Below, piece after piece: positions 46,783 through 59,000 of a DNA stretch of 64,000 nucleotides. Source of the DNA: Nageia nagi (Eukaryota > Pinophyta); the NCBI GenBank assembly GCA_050084985.1, contig JBITNC010000002.1, positions 24,614,001 to 24,678,000 on the forward strand, in the 5' to 3' direction. The notes under the pieces were generated by a model. It was not told where the DNA came from and ran no database searches. It worked only from the letters and a program-made list of their open reading frames with translations. The translations under genes were made by a program, and so were the position numbers. How positions within the stretch are numbered: the stretch's first letter is position 1; each line of letters starts with the position of its first letter.

Positions 46783-47540
46783 TTAGTATAAATCTTATGG
46801 ATGACTCCATTACCAAATAACCAGTTAATTAGGTGAACCCTATCACCTCCACAATATAGAATCACTACAAGTGTTGCTAGAAACACCCATAAGCCTATAT
46901 TCCTAGAGCTTCCTATTCCTACAAGAAGGGCTAGGAGAAGGTACAACCCCATTTCTCCTAGTAGATAACCTTTTAGGGTAAATCCACTCCAAAGTGATTT
47001 TTTTCCTCCTAATATGGTTGCAAAATCTTCAAATGCTACACATAATGATTATCCAAATTGGAATGATGCAAATCCATTGGTTATACTTGTTGAATCTCCA
47101 TAAGTCCCATCCAAGGATATGAACTTTTTTCTAAACTATGATGTACATGGGAAAAATGAATATGAATTTTAGCCTAAAATTTGTGTTAATTATGGACTAC
47201 AATGCATAAATAAGGTAGTATCACACATAATCTTCAAGCGTACATAACTATGCTTTACTTAATTAGAATTAAACAAGAATGATAGTAAAGGTATGGATAA
47301 AACTTTAAAGAATATTTTAAACAAGTTAGTATCAAACTCATTAGTGTCACAATTCAATGTTATTCAAAGATATTCTCAAGAAAATGTATTTGAATTTAAT
47401 CTTAAATTTGCCAAATCTTAGGCTAGAGTGCCTCTAGCTATGAGACCATATTATTCAATGGATTTAATGTTATAACTTAGAAACAAAGAAAGAAAGAAAT
47501 TATATTATTATCCATAGATGACCAAAAGTGTTCAATAGGA
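46783..47540 (+). pseudogene. gypsy gag, N-terminal part
   Basis: From an ATG near 46797, the reading MDDSITK, stop, PVN, stop, VNPITSTI, stop shows three TAA/TAG codons each replacing glutamine within 25 codons. Further on come SKDMNFFLNYDVHGKNEYEF and, at about 47380, RYSQENVFEFNLKFAKS and RVPLAMRPYYSMDLML, which fit the gag core of this family. The frame breaks at the LINE junction near 47.5 kb. Confidence 0.6.
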
Positions 47541-47599
47541 CTAATCCCTAAAATGAAATAAGTAATCGAACAAAGAAGCATAGAGAGCAAAAGTTTCTC

Positions 47600-48540
47600 A
47601 TGATCTATTTGATTGTGCACTTTTGGATTGATATGTGTCTGCATCGATGTTGCTATAACTAAAGAAGGTCATGATATGCTACAATCTCATAGAACTAAGG
47701 TCAACATGCACCCTCTGTATGGTGCATCAAGTAGGCTAAGATGGGTCCTCAATCCTCTGCCTATGAACTCCCTCTCTTAAGGAAATTGGGAAGAAAGAGG
47801 TAATCAAATGATCCCTTATTGAGTGCTGGGAGTGTGATAATAGATGCTTCTTGAGAAGGAAAGTCTCTTTGAGATAGAGTGCTAAACAATGTTGGCTTGG
47901 GAACTAAAAGAATGTCAAGATTGAGCTATGTGCATACTAAAAAAGATAGTGGTACTACCCTTATATCTCATAATACATTGAGCATCGAAAGATGAAATAA
48001 TCTTCAATATTAGGCTTTATCAAGCACAACCAGTAGACTTGAAGCTCACGTGCCAAATGGTGATCAATCTCAATCTACAGCTGATGGGAGCACACTCTAA
48101 ACTAGCCTAAAAGCATCTATAAACCAATAGGGAGGTGTAAATTGATGTAAGCAAGAGGTTAAATCAATCCTCTATCAATCCTTAGGAAGTGATTTGAGTA
48201 GTGCAATAGCTTGGGTGTGAGAGGAGACTATGGGGAAACCCAAGTGTGTTGGATATAGGCCCTATAAAGCATGTCTTTGATCAAAGTTAGCATAACATCT
48301 AGGTATTTATTCATGTCTCCCTAGGGTATCTATAATTGGTATGATGAAAACTTGAAGTGCTTCAATGCCTTAGAGACCTTAGAGAACCAACACTAGTGAT
48401 AACCTTGAGTTGTCAAGCCCATGGATGATGTTAAGGCTCTATAGGGGAGTCAATCATCTTGACCCATAGAATCAAAGGTATGGAGATGATGAAGAAAAAG
48501 GATTATCAAAGCAAGGGACCATATCTGTAAAGGTTGGTGA
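47600..48540 (-). pseudogene. LINE C-terminal region
   Basis: On the minus strand after the reverse transcriptase: a VWDP-like segment, AIIERILVGTLSRSIRSK, MLAEFGHQPLQIWSLALII, LPYRALTSSMGLTTQG, HLARELQVYWL and an FRCSMYYEI box. These segments are seen in this order in plant LINE C-termini known to me only by pattern. The final part contains an H/C-rich remnant that may be a zinc-binding site. Many stops. Confidence 0.65.
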
Positions 48541-49960
48541 CCAAACTCTGCTAACATGATGTGGTACAAAATAGACCTCTTGCTCCTAATAGAGCGAGAT
48601 AGGGTGCCAACCAAGATCCTCTCAATTATGGCCTAGTCTAATCTCCTCAAGATAGGGTCTCAAACCTCAAAATTGTACAATACTATGAGAGTGAACAAGA
48701 TGTGTAATAACTAGAGCTTGGATGGGATATCCTAGAAATGGAGTTAGACACATTATCTCTCTAAGTAGGAAACTGCTACATATCCATATCAAACTTTGGG
48801 TGGGTAGCCAAGTGCATGGAGAATTGAGGTCTTATGAAAAGCACTCTCAAGTAGGTGTAAGATGTGGTGATCTTAATAACCCTATCTTTGTAAGTGATAC
48901 AAGTATAATCAATAATGGCATTCGAGTTGTTGAAGACCATAATATTGGTTTTAATGAGATTAACCACTAAGTCTTGTCTGGTGATGAACAAATTGAGGGT
49001 ATCCATAAAATACTAAAGACCCTCTATTATGTGGGAGAGTAGTATAATATCATCAATAAATAGGAGGATAGGGACACAAGTGTTGTGGATAAGATACCCA
49101 GTATCGATGCTTGCATTCTTGATTATAAGTGACTCCAACTCATCAATATAAAGATCAAAGAGAGTCAAAGAAAGTGGATAATCCTGCTTCACCTCAATGG
49201 TACTATGAATCATGTTAAATAGACCTTTTGCAATATGCACCCTCCCTAAAACTAACTCATATAGATTCAAGATGGTTGTAAGGCTTAGCTTAGGGATCCC
49301 CAACTATCTAAGTCTATCCATGAGTATGTGACATGGGACGGTATCAAAAGCCTTCCTAAAATCTATAAAATAACTAAAAACTAGGGTCTTATAAAAGCTA
49401 GCCTCCTTAATAATCACTCAAAGAGTCAGGATGTGATCAATGGTGCGATGATCTCTATAAAAACCTACCTTTGCTCCTACCCTAAAGCCTAGAGCATATA
49501 CTAATTGAGATATGTATTGCTCAATAATGGTGGCATAAAGCTTGGCCATAATGTGGCCAATCATAATGGTGCGATAGTTTCTTGGGTCACATGGGTCACC
49601 TAATTTATGGATGGGGTGGATAATGTTCATGGTACAAGAGGTGGGGAATCTAGTGCAAATGATGGTGTTGAAGAGATGGGAGAAGAAGGGGGGCAGAATG
49701 GGATTGGTGTGTTTGAGGTATTTTGCTTGAAGGTTTTTGATGTCAAGCACTTTCCTATAACTAAGCTTACAAATGGATTTATGGACAAGGGAGGGGTAAA
49801 AGAAGTAAGAGGAGGGATGAGTGATAATGGGTAAGGGGATATGGTTTGGATCAGTGTAGAGATTAGAGGTATAAATGTTCCAATATTGTAAGGTGATGAG
49901 GCTAGTGTGATGTCATCTAGGTGAAAAGGAGCACCATAAAGATTTGGGTTCAGTGTGGAG
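48540..49960 (-). pseudogene. LINE reverse transcriptase
   Basis: Read on the minus strand: ILPPFFSHLFNTIICTRFPT, IIHPIHKLGDPCDPRNYRTI and GFYRDHRTIDHILTL (49750-49418). Next comes a region of decayed frame, then NLYELVLGRVHIAKGL, VKQDYPLSLTLFDLYIDELE and PILLFIDDIILLS (49303-49013; the catalytic box is FIDD instead of the usual F/Y-ADD). LNLFITRQDLVVNLIKT follows (49006-48776). The order and spacing are those of a LINE reverse transcriptase, which copies its RNA at a nicked target site. Confidence 0.9.
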
Positions 49961-50279
49961 TGTCAAGATGATATATTGTCATCTTTTTTCTAAGAAGTGG
50001 CACTTATTGGAAATCAAAGCTAATGGTAAGAGTGTTATAGGGAATGAATGACATGAGAGGGGTGTGTAAGGGTGATGGCCTATTTGAGTTGGTGGTGGTT
50101 GGATTTACACTCCATATCCAACCATTGGTTTGTAGGAGAGTGGCTAGGATGGTGGGGGTAAGGGAAGGGAGGGTGATGTGAGGGAAAATTTAATACTAGA
50201 GAATTTACTCCTAATTTAGCCTAAAGGATTTAGATGATTAGACCTTAACAATTTCTAGACATTTATAAAGCTATTTTAC

Positions 50280-51400
50280 AAGTTGAAGCTTCTCTTAAGA
50301 AAATCTTCCTACTAGAATATTTGCACCTATCTCATATGCACACTCATCTTCCATGCAACCTTCAATGCAAACTTATCCTCCTTTACTTATAGTTCAAGCT
50401 CCTCATTTACCCTAGTTGTAGCTTTTAATATTTCAACTTCAACTTGCTTTTCATACACTGCAACCCTAGATTGCCTTACTAACATCTTTTCCATAATTAG
50501 CACTTCTTGCACTTGCCTCTAGTAGCAACTTGCAGTAGGAAAATACCAATCAAATGAAGATTGTTGAATTGGAAATTCTAGTAAGAACTTTGACTAATTA
50601 GAGGATAGCTAAACAAAGGGTGACTCAAAAGCAAGATCACTATGATCAGATGGATGATGAAGGTCAATAAAGGAGGTATCCCTATCCTGTTAGAGATCAA
50701 TAACAACCAAAAAAAAGGAATCCACCCAGGGAAGATAGAGTATATATATCTCTTGAGGCATATATTCCTCCTTCTAATCAAGATTGGTGCATATCTTGTA
50801 ATGACCCTCATGTATAGAATTCTTATCACATCTACAAACATCAAATAATGTTGGTAGCTAATAATAGAATCAACACTAATTATTATGTGGATGAAGAAAC
50901 ATTAGAAGCTAATATCATGATACTGCCAGAACATGCTAACAAAAAAGTTGAAACTAGGTCTATAGTCAAATAGTTTTAGCCTTAGAGGTAGATATAATCC
51001 CACCCAACTACTCCCACTAAAAAACCATCTACTTTTTATTCCAAGTTACCATCAAATAGGCCTATAGGTGAATTTTTTGCTATTGATAAGGTTTTTCTAG
51101 AAAAGCAAGTTCCAAGAAAACAACCAACTACTTAGCCTTTTGCTTCTCCTAAAATTAAAGAAAGGGATAAAGCAACCAAAAGATTAAGATTCCCATCTTT
51201 AACAAGATCCCAAAGAGAAGAAGCAACTTAGTTCTATAAAAGAAAATATCTAGAAGGGATTTATTCTTGTATTATTCTATACAACATTATGGATGAATTG
51301 AAGAAACTACCATCAAGAGCATCACTCATTGATGCCTTGTACATTCCTAAATATATTAATCTACTAAAGCAAACACTATTGATATAAAGGGAAGGAGATG
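50280..51400 (+). pseudogene. gypsy gag, C-terminal part
   Basis: The gag reading resumes after the LINE. At 50.56-50.95 kb come MKIVELEILVRTL, a charged stretch, WCIS-NDPHV-NS (a possible zinc-knuckle relic) and YYVDEETLEANIMILPEHAN. Then PIGEFFAIDKVFLEKQVPRK and YKRKYLEGIYSCIILYNIMD lead up to the protease. Stops mostly replace glutamine. Confidence 0.6.
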
Positions 51401-51419
51401 ATAACTGAAATTATAGTCT

Positions 51420-51900
51420 GTATACAACTTCAAAGTTATTAGGTATGGATAAAAATAGACCTTCTCCTTTTTACATTACCCTTGAATTAGAAGGAAACAT
51501 TTTCCATAATTGAATGATAGATTTAGGGGTTGCCATGATAATTATGCCTATGAAAGTATTTTATGTCATTAGATTTACCTACACTAGAGACTCCATTGGA
51601 ATTATTTAGTTAGATGGGATAAATGTCAAAAATCCTTGGTGTAGTAAAAGATGTTCCAATGAAGCTTCATAGGTGTCCAAGAATTTTAGTCATCCAAGAT
51701 ATCATAGTTGTAGACCTCCCCCCTATGTTTGGTTTATGCTTATCTAGAGAATTTACATTCAAATTGAGAGGGTATTTAGCTATGAACTATTATCATATAT
51801 CTTTTCCCTTTAATAATAGAATGTTTAATGTTATCAATTAGCCTATTTTAGGGTTTCTCATTGAGAAATTGCCCCAAGTTAACTTGATAAATGAGCAAGC
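51420..51900 (+). pseudogene. gypsy aspartic protease
   Basis: PSPFYITLELEGNIFHN precedes MIDLGVAMIIMPMKVF, the decayed active site (D-S/T-G expected; here DLG). The open part at 51623-51841 encodes DVPMKLHRCPRILVIQDIIV and PPMFGLCLSREFTFKLRGYL, conserved in this gypsy family between protease and RNase H. Confidence 0.75.
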
Positions 51901-52059
51901 CTTATTAACAAACATTATTGAAATGGAATTGGACTCTATATATTTAGTTTTTGAATTTATGATCAATCAAATTGAGAGTAAAGTCATGAGGAATTATGTA
52001 ATTCTTGAAGAGATTATAGACTTACTAACCCTTACCCTTTAGAAACTAAGAGAAAAAGA

Positions 52060-52480
52060 ATTATGGATAATGCACTTTGATGGAACAAAGTCTAAGAATG
52101 GTGCTAATGTAGGGGTTGTTTTGAGATCCCCTTCTAGTGAAACAAAAAATATTCTTTCCATATTAATTGAATTTGTATAAATAATGTATCTGAGTATGAA
52201 GCCCTATGCTTAGGGATCAAATAAGAAAATAAGTTGAAAATAAAATGTTTGACTAGTTTTGGTGATTTCGAATTGGTTATTAATTAGGTGACAGATAAGT
52301 GTTCAATCAAACTTCATTATTTAAAAAAATACAAAAATAGAGTATGAGATTTATTGGAGAGTTTTGATGCTCTTCATTTTACTATAGTCCTAAGGGATTA
52401 AAATAATGAAGCTGATGCCTTAGCTCAGAAAGGATCAAGATTTGTTCCTACACATCACTGGCTAAGAAGAAAAGGTATTT
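52060..52480 (+). pseudogene. RNase H-like domain located before the reverse transcriptase
   Basis: ELWIMHFDGTKSKNGANVGV holds the first acidic residue (Asp codon 52079-52081). After a frameshift NNVSEYEALCLGIK gives the Glu, FGDFELVINQV-like sequence the second Asp, and NNEADALAQKGS the last Asp. The spacing is that of a full RNase H fold. It is followed, not preceded, by the reverse transcriptase, and a second RNase H of gypsy type lies after that. Tat-type elements normally carry their extra RNase H after the first one. Confidence 0.75.
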
Positions 52481-52650
52481 AGTTAATTTTCAAGCCTTCT
52501 ATTTCAGAAAATAATTATTTTTAGCAAGTTTTTGATGATGATAAATATATTAATTCTTTCTTAGCTACACAAATGCTATGTTCAAACAACTAAGAGTCAT
52601 TAATAGAGGCATTCAGAGAAGAAGATATATTACAGTTAAAAAATAATACT

Positions 52651-53530
52651 TTGCCTAAAGGTATTATTGCATTTGAATACCTCTTTAATAGAGATGATCA
52701 AATACGAAAAGGAAATATTTTAGCTTCTCCCAAGAACTTTAAAGAGTTAGAAATATCTCCTAACAAGGTTTTGAAGGTTGGTATCAAGAATTCATCTAAA
52801 GATATTTTGGAGATAGCTGAAATTATGAAGGAGTTTGCTGGTATCATGGCATGGAGCTATGATTATTTGAAGGTGTTTAACAAAGATGTTATCCAACACA
52901 CCATTGAGCTGATGGAGGGGGTAAATCCTTTATAACAAAAATAAAGACCAGTCAATCCTAAAATTGATGTGATAATGCAATAAGAAGTTCAAAAATTATT
53001 TCAAGAAAGGATCATATATCCCATTAAGCATTCTACCTAGGTGGCTAATTTGGTATTAGTCAAGAAGAGGAATGGAGATATTAGGTTGTGTGTAGATTTT
53101 TGAAATATTAATAAAGCCTCACTAAAAGATAATTATCCCTTGCCTCCCATGGAACAAATTCTACATATTATTGTAGGACTTGAGTGCTTTTTTTTCTTGA
53201 TGGCTTCTCTAGGTATAACTAGATATGGGTGAAAGATGAAGATTAATACAAAATAGCATTCACCATAAAGTGGGGCATATTTGCTTTTCAATATATGCCA
53301 TTTGGCTTATCCAATATAAAAGGAACTTTTTAAAGGGCTATGGACCATGGATTTGAGGAGTTGATCAACAAAATAATTTTAGTTTACATAGATAATATCA
53401 TAATTTTCTCATAAAAAAGAAGAATCACTTGCAACATCTTCAATAAACTTTCCTAAAATATCAAGAATTCAAAATTTCATGAAATCCAAAGAAATCCATT
53501 TTTGCAATGGATCAGGAAAAGTTGCTAAGT
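52651..53530 (+). pseudogene. gypsy reverse transcriptase
   Basis: The link ends with GIMAWSYDYLKVF and QHTIELMEGVNPL. The reverse transcriptase then shows VANLVLVKKRNGDIRLCVDF, SLKDNYPLPPMEQIL, YMPFGLSN and the catalytic box at 53385-53396, which reads YIDN instead of YIDD. This is a G-to-A change that removes a catalytic aspartate. Stops replace Q and W, plus at least one frameshift near 53200. Confidence 0.88.
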
Positions 53531-53599
53531 CATGTCATTTCAAGAGATGGATTTTCAATTGATTTGAAGAGAGCGCAAGCTATCTCTTGGCTTATAATT

Positions 53600-54190
53600 C
53601 CATTAAATATTAAGAAGCTGCAAGTAGTTTTGGGTCAAATTAAATTTATAAGGAGGTTCATCTAGGAATTTGCTAGAATTGTTTGATGATAACATAACTT
53701 ATTAAAAATAAAGTTCCTTTTAAGTGGAAAATAGAGAGAGTTATGGCTTTTGAACAAATAATATCTACCATTATGTCTTCTTTAGTTTTAAAGAATCTAG
53801 ACTTTTCAAAGGAATTTATCCTATATGATTATGTAGAAAATACAAGTATAGCAACAATTTTAACTTAGAAAGAAGACAATCATGATGAACACCCTATAGA
53901 TTTCTTTAGCCAAACTCTACATGATGTTGACAAAAGGTATAGATTCATTGAAAAGTAGATGTTTACAATAATGAAAGTCCTTAACAAGTTTAAGCACTAT
54001 ATTTTTCAGAATAAAATTCTAGTGCTTACCATTCATCTTGATGTTAGAAGTTACATTTTACAAGGTGAAATGGATTTTGGTAGAGCCAGATGAATTATAA
54101 AAATTCTAAAGTATGATGTTGAAATCCATCCTACCAAGATAGCTAAGGGAGAGCACTTTGTAAGCAGTTGGTTGAAGATTAAATATCCGA
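53600..54190 (+). pseudogene. gypsy-type RNase H
   Basis: VMAFEQIISTIMSSLVLKNL, FSKEFILYDYVENTSIATIL, HPIDFFSQTLHDVDKRYRFI and LNKFKHYIFQNKILVLTIH follow each other in one frame with glutamine and tryptophan-type stops. This is the RNase H normally fused to gypsy reverse transcriptase. The segment ends GEHFVSSWLKIKYP. Confidence 0.82.
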
Positions 54191-54279
54191 ACACATTATG
54201 ATTATTGAAGTGGAAACTCAAGACAAAAAACCTCTAAAATTTCTAGAAGAATAAAAAATTAGATAACACAACTATGTAT

Positions 54280-54510
54280 ATATTTTGATAGTGGTAGACT
54301 ACCATTTGAACTCAATGCCTTTTAAAGAATAAGGTTTAGATTAAACTCTCAATTATTGTAAGATAAATTATGTATTGTACAAAAAGAATCATGATAAGAT
54401 ACTATTGATATGGATCTATATTGAGAAAGTTGTTGAAGTTCTAAAGGAATTCCATTTAGGTTTTTTCAAAGGATATTATTCAAGATACACCATTGAAATT
54501 ATAGACCCAA
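54280..54510 (+). pseudogene. gypsy integrase, N-terminal part
   Basis: The readings YVLYKKNHDKILLIW-like (with frame changes), EVLKEFHLGFFKGYYSRYTI fit the zinc-binding N-terminus of gypsy integrases, where H-x-G-x-x-GH is expected (the second His is now Tyr). Coding ends near 54507 where foreign sequence begins. Confidence 0.6.
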
Positions 54511-54513
54511 AAA

Positions 54514-55230
54514 TGTGTAATTAATAAACAAATACACAAATAAATAAATGGTCTATGAGTACAATGATAAGTAGCTCTATATTAGATTATAGCAAATATA
54601 CATGAACATATAAACCTGATATAGAGTGAGGTCAATAGCCAATATGTGTATAATCCTCAAGAGTGAAACAATAATGAATCTTTAGAGGATTATGATTGGA
54701 ATTTTGATGATCTCATAACAAATATTTGATATAATGGCACCATGAGTCATTCCCCAAAATTTGGACCTCCTGATATAGAAAATGCATGCCACTGGTTGCA
54801 TAGAAGTGGTACATCATTGATGGAGTTAAATTTGTGGTTCCGTGTGTCACATAAGAGAGATATAGTAGAGCTCAGAGAGTATAACAAATTCTCAATATAG
54901 GTGGCATCAAGAGACATTGTGGGTACAATGTCTGGGAAAAATACCCATCAGAGAAATCCGATAGAGATTTTTACCTTCACTTCCCATATTTATAACCTAC
55001 AAGGAATAGAAATGAAGTGAAAGTCGACACATAGCAATAATAATAATATTTTCTATATTCAAGATAATTTAAAATATAAACCATGGTATATGATATTACA
55101 TTGGCCCTATCATATGGTATTGCATTATAGTCCCACTTTATCTTGACTTATACATAATTTCCAATTAATCATTTAATGAGTCTAAATATGATTTACTAAA
55201 TAAATAATAAATCATTTTTAGGTGTCTACA
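54514..55230 (-). repeat. LTR of a minus-strand gypsy-type element
   Basis: On the minus strand it begins TGTAGACACCTAAAAATG at 55230, the same 18 bases that begin the LTR at 28290. A polypurine tract GAGGGGAAAA precedes it (55231-55244). It is therefore a 3' LTR in reverse orientation. The far end is placed at a TG near 54514 without firm proof. No partner LTR was found between 55.2 and 59.3 kb. Confidence 0.55.
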
Positions 55231-57400
55231 TTTTCCCCTCTTTGGATATGTAATGAAAATCATTGAAATTGCATAATCCAAAGAAGTCTAGAGAAGATTA
55301 AAAAAAAGATTTTCAATTGTAAAATGGAATTCCCTATGTTTGATCGATATGCTAAGTATGGTATGTTGTTTGCCCCATTTTGGTCTTGGTTGCTCCTAGC
55401 TGATGCTACATTGGGTAAGCGAGCCAAAAATAGGAGTCCCTCTATGAGGTGAGCGGTTGATTCCAAACCTACTCACCTAGATAATACCTATAGAAAAAAG
55501 CAACATATACCTGCATAGATCACATCCATGAAAGAATAAGCAATGTAAATAGCAAGGATGAAATAAATATAATATGCAGTATATCACTATGGTCGATGCA
55601 ACTTATATATTATAAACAATGATACATGAATTATTGTGATAGATAACTCATAGTTCATGAAAAATAAACACATGAAGTCCTTTTTAATGCCCCAAGTTTG
55701 TAATATCCAACATGTATAAACTAATATGATGGAAAACTCATAGTCTATAAAGACCAAGCTGATGAGAACTTTTAATGACTCAAGCTTGGAATATCCTATA
55801 AAAATGAAAGATTTTGCTCATGGAATGATCATGTATTGTAAATAATTATTAGTAAAACAATATTCCATTTGCATAAATAAACTAGATATTCAATGAACCC
55901 TTGGCCTTTCATTTTAGTATTCAATTTGCAAAAATGTTCAATGTAAATCCACATCATTGGCGACATGGTATGCCTAAAATTTCATGATGATATTTTCAAC
56001 AATTTTTGATCTATATTTGTAAAGCATTACATTTATATGAGATGAGTACATAAATATATAATTATTCAATAGATTTTCAATATGCCCTATTTAGAAGGGA
56101 GTTATAGCAATTGGACAACATTAGTGGCATGACTATGTCCATAGACATTCTAAAATTTTGAAGGATATTCAATTGAAAACCATTCATATCATTTGATAAC
56201 TTTTTTACAAACAAAATACCATTACTAGTAATCATAACTTATTTAGGATAAAGTATGAAGGAGCAATATATGGCCATATATTCATATATTCAATTTGCTT
56301 ATATATGATGTGGAAAATCAATAAGTGCATGGTATCGATTTGCTAGAAACATGAAACCATTAAAATTATGTGAAAGAACATATAATTTCTAATTTTTCAC
56401 ACCATTGGCAGAGTTGTAAATGATGTTCTATTCATCAAATAAAATGGTGCATCTAATTATCATGAAAATGTGCAATTTGAATCATATATCAAATAAAGAG
56501 CATGAATAATTTGAAGTATGAAAATTTGACATGTGTTTTTAAATTGATAGATCTTTAGCAATAAAAATATATCACCTGTGACTATATAATAAGTGTGTTA
56601 AGCATTCTAATAAATTTATTAACATTAAAATTGTAGTAGCGGTTTTGAAATTTTATGAGATGCTACTCATTCTACACCATTAATGGCATGGTTTTGATAG
56701 TAATAAAAATTAAAGAATGAAAATGAACTATAAGAAGTTGGAACTATGCATGATTAAAATACATATTTCCATTATTCTAAGAGAAGATATCTTAATTCAA
56801 TAATCACATCATGAAAATGGACGCTACTAGTAGTGTTAAAATGGTAAATTTGGGTGTCCAATAAGAAAAATCATCCATATAAAATAAAATGTATTGCAAT
56901 GAACTAATGACATAATGAAATCAGGAAGATTGGGGTCATTAAGGCAAAAACATAGTGTTTTAATTAAATTTGAAAGTATAAAAAGAAATTTTGCATGTTA
57001 AATCCCCATTTTGACTTGTGAGACCAATGAATTTTGGAGCTTTAGCATCGATAACCTGGAGAATGAATTTTGATGATATTTTGCACCTTTTGGCTTTCAT
57101 TCCATACTGCCCCCAGTGACATGAGGATCTCATGACATGATTGTGCCTTTTTGCTATGCAATTTGAACTTATTTTTTGACTCTTCTGATGGTAGATGTAG
57201 GGTGGTGAGGGATTGGCCATCTAGTGATTGGTTGAAGGGGCCACATAGCTAAATATATTTGATCATTAGCATTTGATCATATAGTGAGTTCTATTTCATT
57301 TCATATATTGTCTATTCTATAGTTATTTATTTTGATTTGGTAGTTGCAATGTGTGTAGTAGGTTTAATAGTATAGTTTTGATTTGGTTTAATATTTAAGT
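55231..57400. other. no gene recognised; AT-rich, part of the composite insertion
   Basis: The first 15 bp are the polypurine tract of the minus-strand element. Minus-strand frames at 55466-55260 and 57220-56960 are open for 68 and 86 codons but show no known motif. The rest is AT-rich with no repeat structure noted. Confidence 0.4.
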
Positions 57401-57409
57401 TACTTCCTT

Positions 57410-59000
57410 GCAGGAGTGCAAGGTTATCATTAGGGATGGAATCATGACTACATATGCTCTTGAGAAGGCTAGGACATGGTACCATACTCAATATACAAAT
57501 GAAATCTTGACCAGGTGTGGGTTGATGGACTTGGTGATTGTAGGCCAAATCATGCAAGATTTTCCCTATTGATTGCATTGGCCAAGATATGGAACATTGA
57601 TTATCATACATTTCACCTGCCTTAGGTGAAATGATAGTTGCATTAGTATAAGTTTATCAAATTTAGGGTATTCCCATCAAGGTAAACATCATCCACTAAA
57701 GGGAGATGATAGATAATAATATCTACAAGTAGGAGGCCCTATGGCTTACAAGGATGAGTGAGCACGAATAGGAGTACTAGGTAGGTAGATAGGATGAGGT
57801 TTGTAGGTTTTCCCTTTCAAAGAGATATCTTTGTTTATATGTAGCTTCCATTATTGCTACATACTTATGCTCTAAAAAGAGTAGCTCCATGTTCCCACTT
57901 GGTCATGTTTGGGTTGTTAGATAAATATGTGAGCATAGGACATAGTTTGTGTGGGGATCCCTAGTTTTAGCTTAGTTATATAGGGATCTATACAACTTCA
58001 CTAGCATTGACAAGTTCAACATTATAATGGCCCATGCAAGATTTCTATAGGTATGGGCATATAAGAAGATAGTTAGCACCATTATTATAGGTTTATAGAG
58101 GGTAAGGGATGACCCAAGTGATATCACCTTGACCTATTAGGTGTCTAGAGCATAAGGATATCGATATCCAAATTCATTGGAGGCTCGATAGAGAGAGTTA
58201 GATGACTTACATATTAGGATATAGTTTGGGTGTCTTATAGTGACTTCATGTGAGAGGCAAAATCCCACCAGCTTGCATGGGTGCTAAAGGAGTGCTTCCT
58301 TTAGAAATAGAGGAGGGTAGTGGAGCCATACCACCTATAGCAGGTACTTAGATAGTTTGGAATCCGATAAGGGATCCCCTTTGTACCAATTTGCTACTAT
58401 AATTATATAGTAGAGAGGGAAATGCTTATGAGAGCATAGGTTATACTAACATGGAGGCTCACTTGGGAGGAGCCAAGGATTCATGATGTAACTACAAATA
58501 TCTCCATGGTACTTAGAGTTTCCCCAAGGTATGGAACATGGTGGTTGGGAGTGCATCTTATTGATCTTAGCATGGACAAGGATGAAGTAGAAACCAATGA
58601 GGGGTCATCAAAGGATGATCCCTACTAGGCAAATAACTCGATGCATAATGTTCCTATGAAGGAGGAGGGAGAGAGAATGATAATGATAACACTAGGATTA
58701 GTAGCGCTAGATGAGGTTGTACCTTTGGCAGCACTAGGTAAGATAGTTTTCATTTATAAAAAAGTTATTTCATGTTTTAGATGAGAAATCATATCTAATA
58801 CTAAATTGCATTGGTTGTAGGGGATGTAGAGAGATGGATTACATCTCTAAAGGTAGATAATGCATGAATCAAGATCTTGGAGGCCTAGGTAGCCACACTA
58901 CAGGCCTCTCTCATAATTAGGGATTCACAAATTACCACATTGGAGCAATATTTGAAGAGACTACAAGAGCACATGAAAATGCCTCTTCAGGACTAGTAGT
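57410..59000 (+). pseudogene. plant mobile domain (PMD) gene relic
   Basis: A CTTGCAG/GAGTGC junction near 57412 looks like a splice acceptor. Then come ILTRCGLMDLVIVGQIM, and in the next frame SLLIALAKIWNIDYHTFHLP followed after a 1-base shift by GEMIVALV and a GIPIKVN segment. This is the LITALVERW-xxx-THTFHLP-xGEM pattern of the aminotransferase-like plant mobile domain. LYRDLYNFTSIDKF near 57985 and a coiled-coil-like tail near 58900 (ITTLEQYLKRLQEHMKMPLQ) fit the same kind of gene. PMD genes occur within plant gypsy and Mutator-like elements and as domesticated MAIN-type genes. Frameshifts and stops make this copy dead. Confidence 0.55.

Larger units (their letters stand above)
47540..50255 (-). 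mobile_element. LINE (non-LTR retrotransposon), truncated, inserted in gypsy gag
   Basis: A minus-strand reverse-transcriptase region with typical LINE motifs, C-terminal tail toward 47.5 kb. No poly(A) (poly(T) on plus) remains at the low-coordinate end and no endonuclease is present at the high-coordinate end, so it is probably 5'-truncated. It interrupts the plus-strand gypsy gag, which resumes at about 50.28 kb. Clade not determined. Confidence 0.85.

Noticed and set aside
49607-49834. Plus-strand 75-codon frame rich in Gly and Glu
   Set aside because: Antisense shadow of the LINE reverse transcriptase.
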